Shown here in pieces: positions 50,650 to 63,456 of a stretch of DNA of 64,000 nucleotides. The translations under genes and the position numbers were made by a program. Source of the DNA: Helichrysum umbraculigerum. Its lineage: Eukaryota > Streptophyta > Magnoliopsida > Asterales > Asteraceae. The number at the start of each line of letters is the position of its first letter. Position 1 is the first letter of the stretch. The notes under the pieces were generated by a model, which searched no databases, had not been told where the DNA came from, and saw nothing but the letters and a program-made list of their open reading frames with translations. The stretch is taken from assembly GCA_949592205.1 (NCBI GenBank), contig CATIUR010000001.1, positions 337,162,250 through 337,226,249 of the forward strand, in the 5' to 3' direction.

Positions 50650-53600
50650 ATGAAAATTCCTTCCCACGACACACAACGATATTCGACCAGATCATCCGGA
50701 TCTGAGCCTATCATCTTCGTTTTCGATCCTGAGTCGATTATCCGAACCGCTCGTAAAGGAAAGCGCACTCGACAACCGATGGCTGCTCGCGTCACTCTCG
50801 CCGATAGCACCAAACCGTCAATCGAAGGACGAGGAGGACCTATCAACTATCCAGTTATCGAAGGCGCATCTTTCGAACTGAGACGCCATATCATTCAGCT
50901 GATCAAGGAATTCTGCCAGTTCCATGGTCTGCCCAATGAAGACCCCAACGCCCACATAAACCGATTTATTCAAACCACCAACTCTTACAAGCAGAATGGG
51001 GTTGAGCAGGACATAGTCCGCCTATACCTATTCCCCTATTCGCTTACTCACCATGCCTTGACCTGGTTTGAGGGATTAGAGACCGGCTCTATCTCTTCTT
51101 GGACGGAGATGGGTAATAAGTTCTTAACTAAGTACTTTCCTCCGGCCAAACAGACCAAATGCAAGAATGACATCATGAACTTCCACCAAGCTCATGATGA
51201 ATCTATCTATACGGCGTGGGAGAGATATAAGAGTCTTCTAAACAAATGTCCTAACCATTTGATAGAGAAAACCAGCCAGCTGTGCACGTTTTACAACGGT
51301 CTTGTTCCAAACCACCGCATCACCCTCGACGCTGCCGCTCAAGGAAGTATTATGCTACTCTCCGCAGAAGAGGCGTGGAACCTGATCGAGAATATGACGA
51401 TGCACCATCACGATTGGAACTCTGATGAGCATTCCTCATCATCGGCACCGCTTGCCGCATCCAACCCGCTCCAGGCTGAAGCTATCAAGTCCCTAACGGA
51501 GAAGATCGAGACTTTGACGAAACAGATCGGCGAATTGAAGAAACCATCCCAGCATGTCCACCAAGTTCAGGAATGCCAGAACTATGCCAACCTTCCCACT
51601 GCGGCTTATCAGGTTGAGTACGAGGATCCCGCTGATAGTACGGTCTACTATGCTCAATTTCCAGCTCGCCCTCAAAATCAGTTGCGTTTCAATCAAACCT
51701 CTCCCCCTAGGACTAGAGGCACTCAATACCCACCTAGAAACCAACCACCATTTCAACCTAACTACCAACCTAGGTACCCACAACAACCCCAACTCACCTA
51801 TAACCAACCACTATCATTGATTGCACCGGACGCAGCTCAATCGACTGAACCCACTAAGACCCTTGTGCCCATTACTAGTACAGATGACACCCTAAACAAG
51901 TTCATCCAAGGCCAACACCAAATCAACCAAAAGACTAGTGCTAGGCAAGACCAAACTTACCTATACCTTAAGAACCAATTGGCCGTTCTCAAAAATCTTG
52001 AGGCCCAGATTGGACAGCTAGCCCAACGTCTTGACTCTAGGCCTCAGGGTAATCTTCCTAGTAACACGGTACAAAACCCCCACATAGAAGAGGCTAAACA
52101 GATGAGTACTACAGACACGAAGGAGGCACCGGGCCAACCTTCCACTACTTCTCCTGTCCCACCGACAGTCGAGACTCCGTCTATCCCTACACCACCAAGG
52201 GAAGTATAGATTCCGTTTCCTAAGCGACTTAGGAAAGCCTACAAAGCCAACACCTTCCGACTCGATGGAAAGTTCATGGACACAGTGTCCAGAACCCCTT
52301 CCAGTTCAAAATACATCCTTAAACTCCTGTCGACCAAGGACAAGGTACCCGAAGTACCCAATGTCCCACTGAACGCGGAATGTTCAGCAATCATTAAGAA
52401 TGACCTACCGGAGAAATTAGGAGATACAGGACGATTCACCCTTCCTTGTTCGATCTATCACTCGGGCATGATACACTCTCTAGCCGACCTAGGAGCCAGT
52501 ATCAACCTTATGCCTTATTCACTTTATAGAAGATTAGAATTAGGACCCCTTAAGCCTACCAAAATGAGTGTCCAGCTAGCTGACCAATCCATTAGATACC
52601 CTAAAGGAATAGCTGAGAATATCATGGTTAAGATAGATAAGTTCCTATATCCCACAGACTTTGTAGTGATGGACATTCAGGAGGATGTTCATATCCCTAT
52701 CATCTTAGGAAGGCCCTTCTTGAACACCGCGCGTACTATCATCGATGTTTATTTACAGACTCTCAGTCTTAGATCTCATGGAGAGACTGTTACCTTCAAG
52801 ATTGATCAGACTGAGCAGGATTTGACAGAGCATGCGGAGATATGTATGATTTCTACAGGCAGAGTTACTTCGGATGATGATTCCGAACCAGATACACGGA
52901 TGTCTGTCGAGCCTACTATGATTGCTTCCGACACTGAGGAAGAAGAAATGGAAGAAGAGGAAGAGACTGAAGAAGAAGAGGAGGATGAGACAGAGGAAGA
53001 TCAGACCATACCGACTTACCTTCCTGAGTCATACCTTCCGATGGCAGAGATAATGCAGATAGACTATACTCGAAGTTTTATTCCGCTGCCAGATAGTGAT
53101 TCAGAGGAAGAAGAACCAATGGAGGATCATTCTAGTAAACTCATCACATCAGACCTCGATCCACTCACCTTCCCTAGACTCCGAACTCAGCTTGAGCTAG
53201 GAGGAACTTCTGGTTCCAGTCATGATTCCGACTCTCAGGAAGAAAGGGAAATCGAGATAATCTCTTCTCAGCCGATATCTCAGATCACCGACGAGTCTCA
53301 GTCACCAACTACCGCTATGGAGTTTCTCGATTCGCTAGAAGTTGACCCCGCAGCGACAGAGAGTGATGAGGACGATGTCGTATTCATTGACGTTCCGATT
53401 GATATCCGCTCTATTCACCTTCGTCTACCTTCCACCATTCCAGACTCTTCGCTCGGAACGATCCAAGTGCCGATCGTCTCTACTCACGAAGAGATGATCA
53501 GTACTATTGAGCAATACGAGGATGACTTTCGTACCTTGATGGTGATTATCAGAGATTCTACTATTGAGTACACGCTACATCAGAGAGACTTGATCGACGA

Positions 53601-54645
53601 AATTGAAGCAGAATATGATGTTTATCGTGCCACCAACTCTCGAAGTCCTCAGCATCTACAAAATCGCATCCATGCCTTCGTCGAGGATCTCACTACTCAG
53701 ATTCCGCCAGAACCTCAGAATAGTGATGAGCCATCTGCTGACGATCTGGAGTTCTTTGAAAACCAGAAAATCATATATGGTAAGGTATACGAGACACTAA
53801 TCAGGTCTGCATTTCCATATTCGCCCAGACAGGTGGAGTTTCTACACTCTTACAGATACAATATGGACTATGCTACTGGGAACCCTGATGACGAAGTCGA
53901 CAAACAGATGATGAGTGATCTTCAGGGATTAATGATCTCTATGGCTAACAACGATCATATCTACGATTCTTCACCACACAGGTTTTACATCGACTGCACT
54001 TTAGAGTTCCATGCTCACAAGATTATCGAAAGGCTGGAGCGTGTGTATAAGGACGAAAGGACCCATGACATCCCTTCATCCATACCTGACGATTCGTTGG
54101 TTCACACCGCAAACTTCATCACAGAGTAGCTTAGAGACATCTTCGGTACTGTCTTCACAGGGGAACCCAGACAGTTGTTTCATGATGGACTGCGTGAGGT
54201 TTACAATAGAATGATTAACATCTTTCGTAAACCCAACCTCACGTATTCCAGTCATCAAGAGCAACTCATCCAAGGCATCCTCGAGTCCATCGAAGAATTA
54301 GGAAGAAGCACCAGCGTCAGCACTCATGAAGACATCCATTTGCGCTTCTTCGGATTCATAGATTCGTTAAGGCAGGAACGACCAGAGAGTAAGAGACTCG
54401 AGTACAACGGGACCTACTTCATAGATTCTGATGGACCCATCTCCAAAGCAGTCTATGATACCACCTGGGAGCTCTTATACCTGCAAAGGGTGGCTGAGGA
54501 ACACTTCGATAGCTTCCCTCTTTTCGTCTCAAAAATCCCGAACATTACCCAAGTCATCACTCGCTATTACCTCAAGTTCTATCCACAAAACTCCAGGGCT
54601 CCACCACCGAGCATCTCTAGCCCTGGAGGTTCCTTTTCCGGCTGA
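50650..54645 (+). pseudogene. gag-pro: Element F Gag-protease fused to an unknown domain, two in-frame TAG
   Basis: A single phase runs 1331 codons from the ATG at 50650 to TGA at 54643, broken only by TAG at 52207-52209 and 54127-54129. Gag: the retrotransposon gag domain (about residues 70-260; HALTWFEGL, NKFLTKYFPP), then Gln/Pro/Asn-rich sequence without a zinc knuckle. Protease: LADLGASINLMP near residue 612, with the ILGRPFL block later. Then an acidic run of Glu (about 760-785) and, from about 895 to the end, a helical, charged domain that I do not recognise and that replaces RT, RNase H and integrase. Readthrough of TAG or mutation from CAG are both possible. Gag and protease could still be made up to the first or second stop. 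Confidence 0.85.
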
Positions 54646-57030
54646 TCCAGGAGGAACAAAAGTCGAGCCCTCAACTTTAAATAGAAGCGCTTCTCGGGAG
54701 GCAACCCGTGGAATAAGTATCCTTTAGTATTAGTAGTATTATAATAAGTGAATTATCTCTGACTATCTTTAACACTTGGATATACAAAAGCTTTCAAAAC
54801 ACCACAACATCACTAATTCCAGAATTCAAGAAACATTTTCAAAATGATAAGTCATGTGTTTCGAGCATTTGAGGTACTTGTGTGCTACTTTCACACATTA
54901 TGCTCGAACTCGTTTAAAAACACATGTCTTACAAATAATTTGTAGTAGAAAACATCTTTTCACAAGTCTGGAATAGTGACACTCTTTCGGTAAAAGCTAT
55001 AAAAATGAGAAGTTGGTCAAAAAAAGTATATCCAACGTGTTCACACTTACGGGATATTTTTCACATGAGAGAACAGTGAAGAGAATGAAGAATTGAGCCA
55101 TTTTGTACCAAGCGCTCTTCCCAAAAGCCGAATAAACTTCATGGAACTGCCGCAAGAAGGAAATCTGGCAAGTACTATTCTTCAAGGCGACATATCTTCA
55201 GACTCTCAGCCTCCTTCAACCGCTTTGTTAGGGGAGTTCTCTCGTTCTTATCCTTGTTTTGATATAGATTATTTTGCTTTATTTTTCAAGTAGTCTATGC
55301 CATATCATAAACTTATCACTAAGTGTGGGATTCCAACCCAAAATAAACAATTGAGTAACATTTTCCGATATGTTCAAACTCTAAGTGTGGGATTTCACTT
55401 GCAATAAAATCTCAACTCAAGAGAACATTAGGGACAATGTTCCTCTAAGTGTGGGATAGCGGTATAGAATACCTTAGGTCAGATTCTTTCTTCCAAAAGC
55501 AAACTCGGAAAATTTTCCTTAATTTTAAAACCTCACTTTTGCTTAAAATTTTTTCAAAATTTTTGAATTAAAATGTCTTAAGGGGAAGCATTTTCATATA
55601 TGAGTGGTGTATTTTGGAAGTTAAGATTAAATAAGTTAGGAATTTCTTGAGCTTGAAATAATAATCTAAAAGGACAGCGCATGGCTAGGCACATATAACC
55701 CAATCTTGTAGTGAGGTATCTTGAGCCCATGAAAAGCATTCATTTTTAATGCTTCACTATTCGTTTGATGAGTGTGTGCCGATGCTTGTATCTGGAATTA
55801 GAACTTGCTCTTGTTATGCATGTCAAGACCATATTGGTAGAGTACCGTACGCGGTATAGGTGCAATCAGATGACCTTGACATTCCTTAGGATTTAAACCC
55901 CCATTTTTACATATCTCTTCAAGCCCAAAACCCTTCCAACACTCATTTTTAGTGTTGATGATCCGCCTAGAAAACCATGTTGAGCCTTAGCCTTTTCGTT
56001 TCTTTAAAACCCAAAACTTTAAACCCATTTCACTTCCACACCCACCAAAGCCTTATCTTAGAAATTTTTAAATTTTTGAAAAATATTATTTAGGTATTCT
56101 TTTGCTTTCACTCAAAATCCACAAATTCGTGTTTACTCATAATTTCTCGCGTGCGTTTCCATATAAATACTCAAAAATCGAGAGTCTTGTGGTGCGTAAA
56201 ATTAGCACCAAGTAAATTCGAAATTGTCAAAAGTGTGAAAAATGAAAGTCAGAAAAGGTCTCAAAAGGGTAATAAATCAAAAATGCCTTAGAAATTCCTT
56301 GGCAAAGAAGTTCTAAAGCCCAAAAATATATAGAAAAAGAAAAGAAATGAAAAATATGTAATAAAGCTAAGTACTTCGATTCTTCCGAAAAACTCCGATT
56401 CTCAAAAAGAATATAAACCTTCTATGTGTTTTTTAAGAGATAGAAGTCAAAATAGCTATCTCATTCCCTTCTCGTTATCCGTTTCCATTTTCATTAAAAA
56501 GTTTATCTAAATAAAGTTTTTCATAAGTTTAGAAAGGCCTAAGATAAGTAAAACCCTTTTATTTAAAACTAATTTCCCACTTATCCATTCCCTTTAACCT
56601 TTACCACACATTACAATCCATCTGAATGTCCTGGGATGATTAGCACCGTCCTCACCTAAGTGGTGGAGATGTGATTCTCGAGCAAGCCTATGACGAAGGA
56701 TGCTGCATGACTGGCTTATGAGCGATTTCGTTTAATTAGAATGATAGGTAACCCGAAACACTTATGAGTGAATTGAGTGACCACCTGGTGAGATCGCCGA
56801 GTCATGTATATCCCAAAAAGCTTGCCCTAGAGAATTATTTCATGCTTCTGGAACGAATACCTTATTTCTTCTTGGCTTCCAGGATATATTACTTATATAT
56901 GGGATTGTTTGCTCTTAAACATTTTGATTCACCTAAAAGTGCATTTACACTTTCAAATATTTTCCTTGGGAAAGCAAGTGAGAAATTTGAGTTTTGCTTG
57001 AGGACAAGCAAAGTCTAAGTGTGGGATATT
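54646..57030 (+). other. Element F long 3' untranslated region
   Basis: About 2.4 kb. It begins with AGCGCTTCTCGGGAGGCAAC (54686 on), a short motif I recall near the end of pol in related elements. Then come AAGTGTGGGAT motifs (55321, 55383, 55446), blocks similar to element E, and the polypurine tract AAGTGTGGGATATT (57017-57030). No gene seen. Confidence 0.8.
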
Positions 57031-59466
57031 TGATGACACGCAAAAAGTCAAGTTTTAGTGTGCCATTATCTCACCTTTTTAGCCCAATTATGGATGAAAA
57101 CATTTGAAATATACATTTTTAGACTAAATTTCATAATGACAGCTAAAATATAGACGATGCTTCAAGAATCAACTAAAAAGGCCTAAAAACGAATAAAATA
57201 AAGCATAAACGATCTTAAGCATTCTTGTTCACGTATTTTAGCACTTTTAGAGCTCCGCTTGGAATTATGACCTCTAACTTATGTCATTTTGTTCCTTAGG
57301 AGATTACGATCGCGTGGATATAAAGAACGCTCAAAACGGACATCGGATGAAGAAGTTACGCCCAAACGAAGATTCAAGACAACCGACGGACCACGATACG
57401 GGAGGCACCAAGCCGTATACGGGCAAATCTAGCCGTATACGGCCTAGACCCAACCGTATACGGCCTGGGTAGGGCGTATACGGCCTGATGCCAGCCGTAT
57501 ACGGCCATTCTCCCCCGTATCCGGCCTTGTCCCTCCCCCGATACGGCCAATCTCTCCCGTATACGGCCAAACTCAACCGTATCGTGCGTTTTGGTCATCC
57601 AAGGTGTGATTTTGATACGGTTGATGAATACGGTTGAGATTTTGAAGATGGAAATAGGGCTGAGGAATACGGTTGAGCTTCTAGTATAAATATGGGGTTA
57701 AACCTCCTCATTCAACACATTCTTAGATTCATATTCTCTTCCATTTTTCTCTTATACTCTTTAGGTTAGATTTATATTTTATTTTCGTAGTTAGCGGCTA
57801 GTTAGTCACGGCTTTGACCGGATGAATAGGGGGTAATATTGTAATATTGCTTGGAGGATACTCGAAGTTCTGCTTGTATTTCTTCACGTTATATTCAGCT
57901 ACGCTGTTACTCTGGTTAATTCTATCCTTTATCTATTTTATTATGATGATTGTTATTACTGTTATCATGCTAGATTTAGGATCATTTGCCATGATTAGCG
58001 AGTAGTATTACTGCGTGTTTGCTATGATGTAATTAGTCGTATTAATTGGGATGATGTCATTATGAAAACAACGGAGGTAACGTTATACGGCTTTCATTTG
58101 TATAGCGCCGGAAACATCACAAATGTGTGTAGTACGGAACGTGGAAGCTATGAAAGTCGTGGGCACAATCCGTTGTCGATTAATGATTAATTAATTGTTG
58201 ATCCACTTTCTATCTATGATTTTAAACCTCAATCAAACTTAACGCCTTTCAACCAGTAAACGTGGCTACGGCCTTAATGATAGGACGTCGCGAACCCTAT
58301 CCAAAGGTGATTAGTTATCTGTGTCTAAAACATGGTCTGATTTGTGAAGAATGTAAACATTGTTTCCTAAATGGAACACCAAGTACATCGTCATCATGGA
58401 AATAATGCTTTCACTCGTGAACGCAAACTACATGGTGATTATGGAAAAACGTTTTCTAACTTGAATGCAAAGTACACCGGTATTGTGGAATTATCGCTTT
58501 CCTCTCAGAACGTATAATTTACATTGTACCTGTGGAAACACTGTCTTCTCTCGAACGCAAATATTACGCTATTTACAAATTAGGGATTTATTGGGATTTT
58601 AAAGTAAGGGTTGGTTTATATCATAGATGGAGAATTTCTGTGCTTAAATACAAACTTAGTTAAACAAGTCTAGGGTTTAAGGCAAAGTAGGTACCGTAAT
58701 TCGGCTAAGAACTTGGTATTTCCACGGGAAGAGTCGTAGTTCCCTATTGTGTACAAACGTTTTACTTAGACTTTAAAATCCATCGATAGAAAGTGATCAA
58801 CATACACAAAACCTGATCTTGAACTTAAATGTTTCGTTTAAACTGAAGTATTTCTGTGGGGTTAAGAAAGGTCAGACATCGAGATTGGTTTGTCATCATA
58901 TTCATGCACCCAGGATTCATATCCATATAAGCGTCGCTTTTCCGTTATCGGTTGGCGTTGTATGGCCGGATAAACTACTCCGATCAGAATCACGATAGCC
59001 TAGTTTCTCAGTGACATACTGATTTATCAGTAGGGAGCTAGTGCTTACTCCTCAATACTCGGAATAAATGAAATACAAATCTCTTGAGATCATTCTATAA
59101 ATCAAACATCATCCCAGTTAAGAAAACTAATGAAATCATAGCAAACACCTCCCCTAGATTATATGCTAACTACATAAATTTTATCTGCTTTATTTTAATT
59201 TCCTGCCTAAGTATAAAAACCAAAACAAAACCTCCAAAAATCTTTTAAAACCATTACTAGTTTGATAAATCGTCTCCAACGTAAACGTTTCACAATACAA
59301 CTGGTTTATAGAATGACCCTAGGTCATACTTACTACTGTACCCATAGTTTTAAGTATACTTAGGCCCCGCACTTACAAATTTTAAAACACCCGTTGGTGG
59401 ACGAGCCCGGAGGAAGGCACTGCAACGACGCGAGTCAAATCGCGACCGACCTCTAGGCGCCCATCA
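57031..59466 (+). repeat. Element F 3' LTR (2436 bp)
   Basis: A near-identical partner of 48083-50521, with the same palindrome array (57411-57676) and TATA box (57685-57693). It differs by scattered substitutions and one small G-run indel (near 57828). Confidence 0.95.
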
Positions 59467-59471
59467 ATGTC

Positions 59472-60654
59472 CGGTCTTTAATATGGTACATGAAACTCCA
59501 AAGGGTTCAAACCCTTTTAAGTTTGGTTTCTTATTGTTCAAAAGCTCATAACAAGTCTTGTTCTGTTTTTTAACCGTAAGAACTCTATTTAGAACGTAAC
59601 ATGCTGTGTTCACTGCTTCTGCCCAAAATATAATCGGAAGCTTTGAATCAGCAAGCATTGTTCTAGCAGCTTCAATCAACGTTCTATTCTTCCTTTCAGC
59701 TACACCATTCTGTTGAGGTTCATAAGGTGCACTGAATTAATGAATTATCCCTTTGCTTAAGCAATAGATATTCAACGTTGAATTTTTGAATTCTGTTCCG
59801 TTGTCACTACGAATATGCTTCACTCTCTTTTTATAGACATTCTCTACCAAATCAAAGAACTCAATTAGAATTCCTGGAGTTTCATCCTTAGATACCAAAA
59901 AGAATACCCACGAGAATCTAGAATAATCATCTGTGACAACCAAACAGTACCATTTGCCACCTAGACTTCTCTTGCTTATAGGGCTGAAGAGGTCCATGTG
60001 TAGCAACTCAAATGGTGAGGAGATAGAGTTTTCAGTCTTAGATCTGTGTGGTTTCTTGTGCTGCTTTCCTTTCATGTAAGGAACACACTTATCTTCAGAC
60101 TCGAAATGTTTTTGTGGTACACCCAGAACTAATCCATTCTTGGTTATGTAGTTCATTTTTCTTTAGTTCAGGTGTGCCATTCTCCTATGCCATAATAAAG
60201 CGTCTGCTTCTGAAGCCTTGGATAATAAACATGTAGACACCATTGAAGAACTAGGAACACCCATGTTGATAGCATAGATGTCCTTTTTCCTTGATGCCCT
60301 CATCAATATCCATTCTTCAGGAATTGTGAATCCTGGCTCCAGGACTAAGGCTTCCTTTTCATTAAAATGAACTGGATGACCTTTATCACAGACTTGGGAA
60401 ACACTCACTAGGTTGTGAGTTAGTTCTTCAACATAGTTCACATCCTCCAGAGTCAAATTTCCATTTAAAACTTTTCCTTTTCCCGTAATTACTCCTCCTT
60501 TGTCTCTAGCAAAATTAACTCTTTGCTTCAGACTCTCTTTGAAGTCCTTCAGTAGACTTCTTTCTACTGTCATGTGCCTTGAACATCCACTGTCTACATA
60601 CCACCAGCTGTCTTTGTTCACTGTCTGCTCCTGCACATAACAAGTTGTACACAA
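59472..60654 (-). pseudogene. pol: Copia C pol, 5' part (protease, integrase)
   Basis: The upstream part of the pol broken by element F: protease (VDSGCSRHMT), zinc region (LLWHRRMAHLN ... ) and integrase core with D (LHMDLFSP), D (RSDNGTEF) and E in the GVAERKNRT block. In-frame TAA at 60163-60165 and 59737-59739 split it; the pieces are in phase, so these are substitutions. Pol here is in the same frame as gag, separated by one TAA (60655-60657), unlike Copia A/B. A splice-like TTATGTGCAG ends at 60631. Confidence 0.88.
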
Positions 60655-63456
60655 TTAGTTTTCAAGAGGGACCCAAGCCATTACGGTCTTGGTTTGTCCC
60701 TTATCATCAACAATCTGAACTTCCTTGAAATAACCATAACTGTTCTCATCAGGAGTCTTGGTTACTTTCAAAGGAATTTGAGGCTGTTGATGATCAGAAG
60801 TCTTTTGCCTATGAGGAGAGTGAGTAGAAAACCTACTAGGCACATAACTTTGTCCTTGTGCACGTGAAGTAGAACCACTCTCAAACTGACTGTGGTTTCT
60901 ACTAGGGGTCCTAAATCTCGACGGTGTCTTATCTCTAGATTTATTTAAAACATTATCAGATTGAGAATAAGGCCGTTTAGGTTTAGGTGGAGAGACACTA
61001 TGATTACCATTTCTTTTCAAAATATTTACAGGTTTACTACCTAATCCTGGTTTGGTATCTAACCTGTCCATAACTGAACTAGAATTGGTCTGTGTCTGGT
61101 CATTAATCACTAACTTATGTGATGCTTCCAGCTTTTTGTTTGTACAACACGAAGCTACATGTCCCTTTTGGTGACATTTGAAGCAAGACATCTGTTTACG
61201 TGATTTACTAACTTTTGCTTTCTCATTTGGAGTCTTAGGCACTAAAGGATCAGATGTTTTCTCCTTATTAACCTTATCATCAGTCTTAGTATCATTAATC
61301 ACTCCACCCGATACGAACTGTATTTTGGTGTGATGTGATATCTTACTATTATCAGATGACAGATTCTTAACAGAAACCTTCTGTGCCTCTGACTGTTCAG
61401 GTTTGTTAGTTACTACTTTCTCAGGATTAGCATATGTCATTTCAGAATCTTCAGGAGTACTAGTGTAATTGGCATTAAAAGGATGAGGTACATCATTGTA
61501 TCCTATCCCAGTCTTGTCCTTTACACTACGTTGAGCATCTAGCATTTTATCCATTTCTAAAGTTCTATAAGACTCAATCTTACGATTTTGCTCAACTAAC
61601 TTATGCTTAAGCTCAGCTAGCTCTCTATCCCTATAAGCTATTCTTTGATTTAAGTCATCAATGTTCATATAGAGACCATCTATTATTATTTCCTTTTCAT
61701 TTATGGTATCTCTAAGTGCAATCTTATCAGAACCATCAGACTTAATCTTATTCTTAAGATCTACCTTATATGTACTTAACCTAAGGACATCACTTTTAGC
61801 TTGTTCAAGTTCAGATATTATAGTCTTATTAGAATCATTAAAAGTGCTAACTTGGGATGACAAATTCTGATTAGACACAATTAAGACACTTACTTGAGAT
61901 TGTAAATCAGTAACTAGATAACAAACATCAGCAAGAGTAAGAATATCCAAACATACCCTTTTCTTGTCAGTTTGTACTTCAACCATGCGTGCTACAAAGT
62001 CATCTGGACTCATATCAGTAGTTGAATCCATGTACAGCACGTCGTCATCACTTACTTTCTCTTGAATCTCCGGCACCTTCACTTCAACATCAGTAGGCAT
62101 ATAGCTTGTGGGCTCAGCAGCTATCTCTTGATCTTCAATCTCAGCCATGAGAGCTTCCTCAGACTGAGCTTGCCAATCATAAGATCCATCTAACTATTTC
62201 ACAACTAAGGCTTTGGAAGCTAGAGTACTTCTCGAGCTTTGTTTGCTATTGCCAGTTTTAACCTTAGGTCTTTGACACTCACGAGCAAAGTGTCCATAAC
62301 CTTGACAGTTAAAACACTTGATCTTGGTTTTATCAAACCCTGATCGATTTCCCACCACTTTTCTACCAGTTCTCTTTAAGATAACTCTCCTAGATAACAT
62401 TGCAAGTTGATCCTGGAGATTTATTTCCTCAAGATAATCAGGATCTATCTGATCATAGTCTTCATCAAACATAATCGGATCATTGATTTTACCCTGAATG
62501 TAGTTTTCATAGGAAGCAACAAAGGATGCAAGAATAGATAACTGTTGCTCAGCATATTTCACACTTATTGGCATCTTTTGATGTCCTTGAGTTGACTTCT
62601 CAGCAGGTGTACCTTTAGTTTCATTACCTGATGAGGTAAGAAGGCACAAGTCATCTATTATCATTTCACCATTTTCATCAGTATTACCAACTAATAGTGC
62701 AGTGGTCGAACTAGATGAAGTAGTTGAGAGAGATGATTTCCCATGATATAACCCAGGATTCTGAACCTGATCAGAATCGGTTTCTCTCGATTTCTTAGTG
62801 AAATCATAACCTTTTAGCTTGTCAATGACCTGCTCTAAGGTCATGGTTGCATACCTTTCATCATTGTCCTTGAGCATTACACCATACATTTCCCACTTAG
62901 ACGGTAAACCCTCAATAAACTTGTCGGTTCTTTCAGTCTCAGTAGTGAAAATCTCATGGTTGTCAAGCTCACTTAACAAGTGGTAGAATCTAGTGATATA
63001 AGCATCAAGATCTTCTCCCTTTAAAGCTTTTATAACAGTAAACTGTTTCTTGAGAAGATTCTTCCTGCTTACCTTCACTTGAGGACTTCCCTCACATCTT
63101 TTCTCTAACGCTTCCCAGAGCGTTCTAGCAGCTTGAAAAGACTTGAGTTGATGGTTTATCTCCTTTGGTAAACTCATCTTGATTACAGAATGAGATTTAT
63201 TCTCCAATTTATATTCCTCTTTTTGTTGATCACTCATCCGGGCATAAGTTAGAGTAACAATTGCATTATTAACAGTTTGAGTAGGTGCCGTGTATCCATT
63301 CTTGAAACACATCCAGATTGACAGATCATGAAATCTACAGTAAGATTCAAATCTATCCTTCCAGTTATAGTAATCTTCAATCCTTAACAATTTAGGCGGA
63401 ACATTAGATTTTCCAACCTTGTGTTCCATCTCGATCATTTTACTTAAGTCAGACAT
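60655..63456 (-). pseudogene. gag: Copia C Gag, one in-frame TAG
   Basis: Start at the ATG at 63456 (MSDLSKMIEMEHK). The frame runs to 60655, about 933 codons, with a single TAG at 62194-62196. UBN2-type Gag domain in the first 230 residues, a CCHC knuckle (CFNCQGYGHFAREC) about 20 residues before the TAG, and a second (CFKCHQKGHVASCC) about 325 codons further on. The design and length match Copia A/B Gag, though sequence identity is low. The TAG lies between the two knuckles, so a shortened Gag with one knuckle could result. Confidence 0.88.

Larger units (their letters stand above)
48083..59466 (+). mobile_element. Athila-like element F, non-autonomous, complete
   Basis: An 11.4-kb plus-strand element with LTRs at 48083-50521 and 57031-59466 (2439 and 2436 bp, by eye about 1% different), Asp-type primer site, Gag-protease frame, long 3' region and polypurine tract. 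Target duplication ATGTC on both sides, inside Copia C pol. No RT, RNase H or integrase is present, so it would depend on a related element. Confidence 0.93.
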
